In this document: positions 1-5,274 of the stretch, one piece after another
Layout: each line of letters opens with the position of its first letter
How positions within the stretch are numbered: the stretch's first letter is position 1
DNA from: Bacteroidales bacterium
GTDB lineage: Bacteria; Bacteroidota; Bacteroidia; Bacteroidales; NBLH01
NCBI GenBank assembly: GCA_026988445.1
Contig: JALSLF010000471.1
Span: 1 to 8,691, forward strand
DNA: 8,691 nucleotides
Reading direction: 5' to 3'
Made by a program: the position numbers and the translations under genes
The notes under the pieces: model-generated
Database searches by the model: none
The model's input: only the letters and a program-made list of their open reading frames with translations
Told to the model about the DNA's origin: nothing

Positions 1-78
1 TTGAACTTTTTTCTCAACTTGCAAGAACGACCTTCCCGATTATTATCGGGACGCTCTAACCAGCTGAGCTACCTCGCC
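1..78 (-). pseudogene. tRNA-like unit B (degenerate tRNA or tRNA-derived repeat)
   Basis: Read on the minus strand from 78, the sequence opens with GGCGAGG, then TA at the position of tRNA bases 8-9. A perfect D-arm follows (GCTC, loop AGCTGGTTA with the conserved GG, GAGC). The anticodon arm is replaced by an 18-nt palindrome (34-51, TCCCGAT / ATCGGGA), which gives an 8-nt loop if the stem is held to 5 bp. Next comes AGGTC, like a variable loop, and a weak T-arm-like hairpin (TTCTT, 7-nt loop, GAGAA). No CCTCGCC strand closes the acceptor stem inside the window, and the T-loop lacks the GTTCRA core in its proper place. I therefore call it tRNA-derived, not a working tRNA. The window edge cuts the 3' side, so a distal acceptor strand cannot be fully excluded. 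Confidence 0.5.
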
Positions 79-87
79 ATTTATAAT

Positions 88-165
88 TTGAACTTTTTTC
101 TCAACTTGCAAGAACGACCTTCCCGATATGCATCGGGACGCTCTAAGCAGCTGAGTTCGCTTACC
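88..165 (-). pseudogene. tRNA-like unit A (more decayed copy)
   Basis: This is the promoter-proximal copy of the tandem pair on the minus strand. It opens with GGTAAGC and GA, then a D-arm-like ACTC / AGCTGCTTA / GAGC. Compared with unit B, one D-stem pair is broken (A against C) and the second G of the D-loop GG is lost, so it looks more decayed. The palindrome at 121-138 has the same TCCCGAT / ATCGGGA arms but a different 4-nt centre. The next 40 nt on the minus strand are identical to unit B. No GCTTACC strand closes the acceptor stem before unit B begins. Canonical tRNA function is unlikely. It could be a tRNA-derived repeat or a small structured RNA. Confidence 0.45.
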
Positions 166-183
166 ATTTTTGTTTTGCGGCTG

Positions 184-214
184 CAAATATAAAACTTTTA
201 ATTTATCTATAAAA
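184..214 (-). promoter_or_regulatory. Putative Bacteroidota promoter for the tRNA-like units
   Basis: On the minus strand TATATTTG (plus 184-191) fits the Bacteroidota -7 consensus TAnnTTTG exactly. A TTTT (plus 211-214), one base off the -33 TTTG, lies 19 nt upstream. The box ends 18 nt before the 5' end of tRNA-like unit A, a natural distance for a short-leader stable RNA. There is no sign of a coding gene for it to serve. The match is by eye in AT-rich DNA, so chance is possible. Confidence 0.35.
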
Positions 215-270
215 TAGTTTTTTAATATTTTTCTTAAAAATTATATATTGCTCTGATTATTAGATAAAAA

Positions 271-295
271 AAAGACCGGAAATATTCCGGTCTTT
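271..295 (-). terminator. Rho-independent terminator of the M3 peptidase gene
   Basis: A perfect 11-bp stem (271-281 with 285-295, core GACCGG / CCGGTC) closes on a 3-nt loop. On the minus strand it is followed by a run of eight T (plus 264-271, partly inside the stem). It lies about 20 bp past the stop codon of the metallopeptidase gene. A shorter T run also follows it on the plus strand, so it may work both ways. It separates the peptidase transcript from the tRNA-like units. Confidence 0.9.
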
Positions 296-313
296 TAAGC
301 CTGAATTGAGTTA

Positions 314-2440
314 TTATTTTTTAAAGCCTTTACGCTCCAAAAGTGCTTCAATTGAAGGTTCATGTCCTCGGAAATTAACATATAATACCATTGGGTCATC
401 GGTAGAGCCTTTTGATAAAATATTATCTCTGAACTTTTGTCCCGTCTCTGCACTGAAAATATCGGTTTCTTTAAAAGCTTGAAAAGCATCTGCATCTAGT
501 ACTTCTGACCATAAATAGCTGTAATATCCGGCAGAATATCCTCCGGTAATATGGCTGAAATAAGGGATTCTGTATCGAACAATAATTTCAGGTATCAGAC
601 CTATTTTTTCCATCGATGTTTTTTCAAAAGCATTAACATCCATATTTTCCACAGGTTCTGTTAATGTATGCAAATCCATATCTAAATATGCTGCCGACAT
701 GTATTCAACTGTTGCAAAACCTTGATTAAAATATTTACTGTTACTTAATTTTTGAATAAGCTCATCAGGAATAGGCTCGCCTGTTTTATAATGTTTAGCA
801 TACAGCTTCATTACTTTGGGTTCTGCTGCCCAGTTTTCCATTATTTGTGAGGGCATTTCTACAAAATCACGTGCTACATTAGTTCCTGCAAGACTTGGGT
901 AGGTAACGTTTGATAATAAACCGTGAAGTGCATGTCCAAATTCATGGAAAAGTGTTGAAACTTCTTCAAAACTTAATAAAGCCGGTTTATCTGCTGTGGG
1001 CTTTGTGAAATTAAAATTAGTAGTAATTATCGGCGAAATATTTTTCCCGTCTTTTTTATACTGGCCTGCAAATTCACTCATCCAAGCACCAACTCTTTTA
1101 CTTTCGCGTGGATAAAAATCCATAAATAAAATTCCAATATGAGAACCGTCTTTATCTAATACTTCAAAGCTTTGAACGTCAGGATGATAAATTGGTACGT
1201 CATGTATTTCTTTAAAGGAAATCCCAAAAATTTTATGAGCTACCATGAAAGCCCCGTCGCGTACATTTTCTAATTTAAAGTAGGGGCGGAGTAGTTCCTC
1301 ATCCAAATCATATTTTTGTTTGCGTAATTTCTCGGCATAATACCACCAATCCCATGGTGCTAGCTCGAAATTACCGCCTTCGGCATCAATCATTTTTTGT
1401 AGTTCTGCAGCTTCTGCTTTAGCAGTAGGTAATGCAGCATCCCATACTTGATTTAGCAACTTATAAACATTTTCGGGTGTTTTAGCCATTGTCTCTTCCA
1501 AAACATAGTCGGCATGTGTTTTATATCCCAGTAAATGTGCCCGTTCGATACGCAAATTTATTATATTTGCTATGATGGCTTTGTTATCATATTCATTGTC
1601 GTGATTACAGCGTGTGGTATAGGCAGTTAATAGCTTTTCACGTAAATCCCGATTATCTGCATAAGTTAAAAACGGAATCATACTGGGTTTTTGTACGGTG
1701 AATACCCATTTGCCCTCGTTACCTGTTTCTTTTCCTGTTGCTAAGGCGGCAGCTTTAACACTTTCCGGTAAACCGGCTAAATCCTTTTCATTATCAATGA
1801 TTAGTTTAAAATTATTTGTTTCAGCCAAAACATTGTCTCCAAATTTTAAACCCAGATTTGCCAATTCTTCATTAATTTTTTTGAACTTTTCTTTGTCTTC
1901 TCCTTTCAGTTCCGCTCCACCGCGTTTGAATTTTTTATAGGTTTCTTCTAAAAGTTTTGCTTGTTCCTTATTTAAATCCAGTTCATCTTTTTTATCATAA
2001 ACTGATTTTACCCGTTCAAAAAGTTTGTCGTTAAGCATTACTTCGTCCTTATGGCGCGACAGCATTGGGATAATTTTAGCTGAAGCTTCTTGTAGGTCTT
2101 TGTTTGTAAGCGATGAACGCATATTGTAAAAGACATCACCGGTTTTTTTAATTAATTCTCCGCTGTACTCTAATGCTTCAATTGTATTTTTGAAATCAGG
2201 CGCATTGGTATTGTTTACAATAGCTTCAATTTCCTTATTATGCTCTTCTATACCTTTTTCAAAAGCAGGTAAATAATGTGCTACCTTTATTTTATCAAAA
2301 GGTGCTACATTAAATTTTGTGTTGTATTCACTAAAAAACGGATTCATTTCATCATTTTTTTGTTGATTTTTCTCGTTTTCCTTATTGCAAGAAAACATGC
2401 TGAAAATCATTACGATTAAAATTAATAATTCCTTTTTCAT
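314..2440 (-). CDS. dcp: M3 family zinc metallopeptidase, peptidyl-dipeptidase Dcp type, lipoprotein
   Basis: This 708-residue protein of the thimet oligopeptidase (M3) family most resembles peptidyl-dipeptidase Dcp, which removes C-terminal dipeptides from short peptides. The zinc site is complete: HEFGH at 499-503 (His499, Glu500, His503) with the third ligand Glu528 in RDFVEMPSQ. The C-terminal substrate-binding motif HITGGYSAGYYSY is at 630-642. The region from about residue 32 (NPFFSEYNTKF) is typical of Dcp. The N-terminus is a lipoprotein signal with lipobox MFSC and Cys18, so the mature enzyme is probably membrane-anchored in the periplasm or outer membrane, unlike the cytoplasmic E. 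coli Dcp. Length is slightly above the roughly 680 residues of E. coli Dcp, as expected with the signal and linker. The start gives the signal peptide directly, and no clear Shine-Dalgarno site precedes it. It lies 85 bp downstream of the small exported-protein gene on the same strand and ends at a strong terminator. OpdA-type oligopeptidase activity is the main alternative. Confidence 0.93.
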   Translation of the reverse strand: MKKELLILIVMIFSMFSCNKENEKNQQKNDEMNPFFSEYNTKFNVAPFDKIKVAHYLPAFEKGIEEHNKEIEAIVNNTNAPDFKNTIEALEYSGELIKKTGDVFYNMRSSLTNKDLQEASAKIIPMLSRHKDEVMLNDKLFERVKSVYDKKDELDLNKEQAKLLEETYKKFKRGGAELKGEDKEKFKKINEELANLGLKFGDNVLAETNNFKLIIDNEKDLAGLPESVKAAALATGKETGNEGKWVFTVQKPSMIPFLTYADNRDLREKLLTAYTTRCNHDNEYDNKAIIANIINLRIERAHLLGYKTHADYVLEETMAKTPENVYKLLNQVWDAALPTAKAEAAELQKMIDAEGGNFELAPWDWWYYAEKLRKQKYDLDEELLRPYFKLENVRDGAFMVAHKIFGISFKEIHDVPIYHPDVQSFEVLDKDGSHIGILFMDFYPRESKRVGAWMSEFAGQYKKDGKNISPIITTNFNFTKPTADKPALLSFEEVSTLFHEFGHALHGLLSNVTYPSLAGTNVARDFVEMPSQIMENWAAEPKVMKLYAKHYKTGEPIPDELIQKLSNSKYFNQGFATVEYMSAAYLDMDLHTLTEPVENMDVNAFEKTSMEKIGLIPEIIVRYRIPYFSHITGGYSAGYYSYLWSEVLDADAFQAFKETDIFSAETGQKFRDNILSKGSTDDPMVLYVNFRGHEPSIEALLERKGFKK

Positions 2441-2525
2441 AATTTAAACAAGTTTGGTTAAAAGCCCGAAATTAAAAAAAAAGAAATAAGTTTCAACTTT
2501 TATACAAAAGTTATGTAACACATAT

Positions 2526-3020
2526 TTAGTTCTCTTCGTTTCCCAGCTTTATTTCAGGTGCTATAACTTTTTCAGTAATCAGGATGTAAAATAAGTCTCT
2601 TCTGGATAGAAATTGGCTGTTGTAATAAGGTTGTTTAATAGAGAAAAAACAAACCCTATTATCATTTTTTACTTGATAAGTGAAATTATTGTAAGTACTA
2701 TCTACTTCAACCAGCTCTCCTATATAGTCAAGTAAATCAAGATAAGTCATTAATGTATTGTGATCTTTTGAAACAATGCCGTAGGATATGCATTTATCTT
2801 CTTGTAAATCAATCTCATAAGTATAGAATGGATATTGCTTTTCCGATTTGTAGGTCAATAAAATGGTATTTTGATTAATCGTATCAATAATTCCGTGGTA
2901 TTCTCCTGAAAGTTTGTAAAAACTTTTAATATATTTTTGAGATTTTCCGATTAGGTTACGTTGCGCATATGTTTGTAATGCGCTGAAAAATAGTAAAATA
3001 AGCACAAATCTCAATTTCAT
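2526..3020 (-). CDS. Small exported protein of unknown function
   Basis: This 164-residue protein is not one I recognise. Residues 1-19 form a clear Sec signal peptide: basic MKLR, a Leu/Phe-rich core, and a likely cut after TYA before Gln20, a common Bacteroidota pattern. There is no lipobox, so the mature protein is probably periplasmic or secreted. The mature part (about 145 residues) is rich in Tyr and Ile with alternating polar and hydrophobic residues, which suggests mostly beta structure. It has two cysteines (77 and 124) that could form a disulfide, and no T9SS sorting domain or transmembrane segment. It precedes the Dcp-type lipoprotein gene by 85 bp on the same strand and could share its transcript. 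No functional link is visible beyond both being exported. The coding call is supported by the signal peptide and an uninterrupted frame; the function is unknown. Confidence 0.8.
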   Translation of the reverse strand: MKLRFVLILLFFSALQTYAQRNLIGKSQKYIKSFYKLSGEYHGIIDTINQNTILLTYKSEKQYPFYTYEIDLQEDKCISYGIVSKDHNTLMTYLDLLDYIGELVEVDSTYNNFTYQVKNDNRVCFFSIKQPYYNSQFLSRRDLFYILITEKVIAPEIKLGNEEN

Positions 3021-3257
3021 CTTTTCTATTTGTTTAGATAAACACTCTATTTTTTCAGGAAAGCAAAATATAAAAAAATATCTTATTATTCAGAATTATT
3101 TTGTAAATTGTGAATAAATTTTGATAACGTACATTTTTTAAAAAAGCAAAATCATTTTTTTCTTTTGTTTTCGATATTAAAATGGAATAATAGATTTTAA
3201 TTATATATTAAATAGGTTTATGTAATTGGTTAAGTATAAGGTATATCTGTTTAAGTC

Positions 3258-3289
3258 TTTGCTGTAAGTAAACTTAATTTATAAATTTG
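3258..3289 (+). promoter_or_regulatory. Bacteroidota-type promoter for the DUF1800-DUF1501 cluster
   Basis: TTTG (3258-3261), a 20-nt spacer and TAAATTTG (3282-3289) match the -33 TTTG and -7 TAnnTTTG consensus of the Bacteroidota primary sigma factor. Transcription would start near 3295, leaving a leader of about 90 nt before the DUF1800 start. An identical arrangement occurs at 8623-8654, which makes a chance match less likely. Confidence 0.55.
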
Positions 3290-3321
3290 GGTTATATTTT
3301 GATAAAAAAACAATTATTTTT

Positions 3322-3342
3322 ATGCAACCTTAATTATTGCAT
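3322..3342. promoter_or_regulatory. Small inverted repeat in the DUF1800 leader
   Basis: ATGCAA (3322-3327) and TTGCAT (3337-3342) form a 6-bp inverted repeat with a 9-nt loop. It lies about 30 bp past the predicted transcription start and about 45 bp before the start codon. It could be a leader hairpin or an operator for a dimeric regulator. In DNA this AT-rich it could also be chance. Confidence 0.25.
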
Positions 3343-3385
3343 TAAAGTCTATTCATTATTGTATATTATAACTAAATAAAGTATA

Positions 3386-5041
3386 ATGGCATCTTTAAAT
3401 CCTTTTACCGGCACCTTAGGCATCGATGGTGCCGCTCATTTCTTGCGCAGAACCACTTTTGGGCCAACACGTACAGAAATTGAAAACTTTTCCACTAAAA
3501 CTGTAAGCGAAGCTTTGACTGATATAATGCAGCCTTTGCCTGTTCCTGACCCGCCTGTTGATCCTAAAACAGGACAAAGTTGGTTGCCAAAGCCTGATGC
3601 TGGTAATAGTGGAGATGATTCTTTGTTTCAGTATTTTAAAGCTTGGTTTATGGAGCAAATGAGAACTTCGGGCACAAATATTACCGAAAGAATGACTTAT
3701 TTTCTCCATACTTTTATTCCTGCCGATCATACTTTAATTCAAAACACAACTTCGCTTTATTATCAAAATGCTTTGTACCGGCAATTTGCCTTGGGAAACC
3801 TCAAAAAGCTTATGGCAAAAGTTTGTGTAGATAATGCCATGTTGGTATATATAGATAATACACTAAATGATAAAGATGCGCCAAATGAAAACTTTGCCCG
3901 TGAATTGCAAGAATTATATACTATTGGTAAAGGTCCTCAAATTGGGCCCGAAGATTACACAAATTATACCGAAACCGATGTAAAACAAGCTGCAAGAGTT
4001 TTAACAGGTATTAAACATAATTTTGATTTTGATACCATTGATCCGGAGACCAATTTACCTCGCGGGAAAGTTACTTTAAATAGCAATTTGCAAGCAGAGC
4101 GACACGACCCCGGTTCTAAACAGTTTACCGATAAATATAATAACACCCTCATAGCTCCAAAACCTGAATTTATGGTAGATGGATTGGCTACCGAAGAAGG
4201 ATTTTACGATGAATTAAATCAGTTAATTGAGATGATTTATGCGCAAGAAGAAACTGCACGGTTTTTCTGTCGCCGTTTATATCGCTTTTTTGTGTATTAT
4301 GAGATTACCGATGAAATAGAACAAGATATTATTATACCATTGGCAAATACGCTAATAAGCAATAATTATGAAATAAAACCTGTTTTGGAGCAATTGCTTG
4401 CAAGTGAACATTTTTTTGATGTGAACAATTCCAGTGCTCAAAATAATAATTTTGGGGCACTGATCAAAGCACCCATTGAATTAGTAATTGGTACTTTTCG
4501 TTTTTTCAACATAAGTTTACCTACCGACCCTATGGAACTATATCATTATGCGTACGGACAAGGTATATCACGCATGATTGATAATATGGGAATGAAATTT
4601 TATGCACCGATTGATGTGGCTGGATATCCGCCTTATCATCAAGTGCCTGCATATAACCGTAATTGGATTAGTGCTAATAATCTGGCAGAAAGGTACCACA
4701 TGGCTAATCAGGTGGTTGATGGTAAAACAAGTGATGATACCGGAGCTATTCTCTATAAGATGGATATTGTGGCTTATGTTGAAGATACTGCAAATATTTC
4801 AGACCCCTCTGATGCAAATATATTGATAAAAGAACTGACTGATTATCTATTTCCGCAACCAATACCCCAAGAGCGACATGATTATTTTTTAAACTCGGTT
4901 TTATTGGACGGATTAACTCCGGATATGTGGACATTGGAATGGAATAATTATATAGGAACCGGCGATGATGCAGGAGTACGTGCTCAATTGGAACGATTAA
5001 TTATAATGATGATGCAGTCGCCCGAATATCAACTGTTTTAA
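3386..5041 (+). CDS. DUF1800 family protein
   Basis: This 551-residue member of the DUF1800 family (PF08811) has no established biochemical function. Signature stretches appear in order: AAHFLRRTTFGPT (16-28), ERMTYFLHTF (101-110), VDNAMLVYIDN (148-158), PNENFARELQELYTIG (166-181), TDVKQAARVLTGI (197-209), ARFFCRRLYRFF (291-302), KAPIELVIGTFRF (361-373), and the Trp/Arg/Tyr-rich GYPPYHQVPAYNRNW (413-427). It begins almost directly in the family domain. An in-frame TAA at 3377-3379 rules out an upstream ATG, so there is no signal peptide, lipobox or T9SS tail. That is odd beside a partner built for export. The DUF1501 gene follows after a 233-bp gap on the same strand, the classic neighbourhood of this family. 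Expression probably comes from the promoter at 3258-3289. Family assignment is firm; the role is unknown. Confidence 0.92.
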   Translation: MASLNPFTGTLGIDGAAHFLRRTTFGPTRTEIENFSTKTVSEALTDIMQPLPVPDPPVDPKTGQSWLPKPDAGNSGDDSLFQYFKAWFMEQMRTSGTNITERMTYFLHTFIPADHTLIQNTTSLYYQNALYRQFALGNLKKLMAKVCVDNAMLVYIDNTLNDKDAPNENFARELQELYTIGKGPQIGPEDYTNYTETDVKQAARVLTGIKHNFDFDTIDPETNLPRGKVTLNSNLQAERHDPGSKQFTDKYNNTLIAPKPEFMVDGLATEEGFYDELNQLIEMIYAQEETARFFCRRLYRFFVYYEITDEIEQDIIIPLANTLISNNYEIKPVLEQLLASEHFFDVNNSSAQNNNFGALIKAPIELVIGTFRFFNISLPTDPMELYHYAYGQGISRMIDNMGMKFYAPIDVAGYPPYHQVPAYNRNWISANNLAERYHMANQVVDGKTSDDTGAILYKMDIVAYVEDTANISDPSDANILIKELTDYLFPQPIPQERHDYFLNSVLLDGLTPDMWTLEWNNYIGTGDDAGVRAQLERLIIMMMQSPEYQLF

Positions 5042-5121
5042 TTCTTTTGAATTAATCCTAAGCTAAATTGTGTGATTATGTACAAAAAGAAGTGCCGGGA
5101 TATTGAGATTAAAAAGTTTAG

Positions 5122-5162
5122 AAAAAAAGTAAGAATACCCTTTGGTATTAGCGTCTTTTTTT
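5122..5162 (+). terminator. Hairpin with T-run between DUF1800 and DUF1501 (partial terminator or attenuator)
   Basis: An inner stem AATACC / GGTATT (5134-5139 with 5144-5149, loop CTTT) sits inside an outer A7G / CT7 pairing (5122-5129 with 5155-5162), with a 4 by 5 internal loop between them. The T side would act as the terminator T-run. The stem is weak compared with those at 271-295 and 7504-7527, so partial termination or RNA processing is more likely than full termination. It lies about 80 bp after the DUF1800 stop codon. Confidence 0.4.
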
Positions 5163-5189
5163 GTAAATCTTTTTAACTCAATAGATTGG
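5160..5189 (+). promoter_or_regulatory. Weak candidate internal promoter for DUF1501
   Basis: TTTG (5160-5163) is followed after 18 nt by TAGATTGG (5182-5189), one base off TAnnTTTG. It would give a leader of about 80 nt before the DUF1501 start. With the hairpin just before it, the DUF1501 and lipoprotein genes could be expressed partly apart from DUF1800. The match is imperfect and unsupported by other evidence. Confidence 0.2.
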
Positions 5190-5274
5190 TACTTATTGAA
5201 GTAGATAATCGCTCAATTTAGGTCTAATATTTATCAGAAATTAGCAAATCACGAACTAAGGAAAACCTACTAAA

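Larger units (their letters stand above)
1..167. repeat. Tandem direct repeat, 87-bp period, two copies
   Basis: Copy 1 (1-80) and copy 2 (88-167) align without gaps and match at 70 of 80 positions by my hand count. The first 40 bases are identical. The differences fall in two places: the 4-base centre of the internal palindrome (41-44 against 128-131), and the D-arm/acceptor side at the plus-strand end of each copy. The palindrome arms themselves are unchanged. The linker 81-87 is AT-rich. Whether more copies lie to the left cannot be seen. Confidence 0.85.
3021..3385. other. AT-rich divergent intergenic region
   Basis: These 365 bp separate the minus-strand exported-protein gene from the plus-strand DUF1800 gene. 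I see no convincing gene or RNA. The right-hand third holds a promoter (3258-3289) and a small inverted repeat (3322-3342) in the predicted leader of the DUF1800 gene. On the minus strand I found no exact TAnnTTTG box for the exported-protein gene. The nearest is TATATTTTG (plus 3064-3072), with one extra base in the spacer and no paired TTTG. Confidence 0.7.

Noticed and set aside
1..165. Two functional tRNA genes
   Set aside because: Neither unit has a 3' strand matching its acceptor 5' strand, the anticodon loop is 8 nt with a 5-bp stem, the T-loop core is off, and unit A has lost a D-stem pair and a D-loop G.
1..167. CRISPR-like repeat-spacer pattern
   Set aside because: There are only two copies, the repeats are far longer than CRISPR repeats with a 7-bp linker, no cas gene is present, and the units have a D-arm and tRNA-like 5' end.
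1..192. A 63-codon plus-strand open frame with a repeated N-terminal peptide
   Set aside because: It is the translation of the 87-bp tandem repeat. The DNA shows tRNA-like structure on the other strand, and nothing suggests a protein.
1698..1940. 80-codon plus-strand frame inside the M3 peptidase gene
   Set aside because: It lies fully antisense to a well-conserved peptidase and its product is a low-complexity Ser/Leu/Phe mirror of the coding strand.
2441..2525. A promoter for the M3 peptidase in the 85-bp gap (TAACTTTTG on the minus strand)
   Set aside because: The box has one extra base between TA and TTTG, and no TTTG lies at a suitable distance upstream. Cotranscription with the exported-protein gene is as likely.
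3416..3730. 104-codon minus-strand frame opposite the DUF1800 gene
   Set aside because: It lies antisense to a conserved part of DUF1800 and has no start context or family match.
5078..5176. A 32-codon basic open frame between DUF1800 and DUF1501
   Set aside because: It runs through the A7/T7 hairpin, so its Lys and Phe content follows from the terminator-like sequence. There is no ribosome site and no family resemblance.
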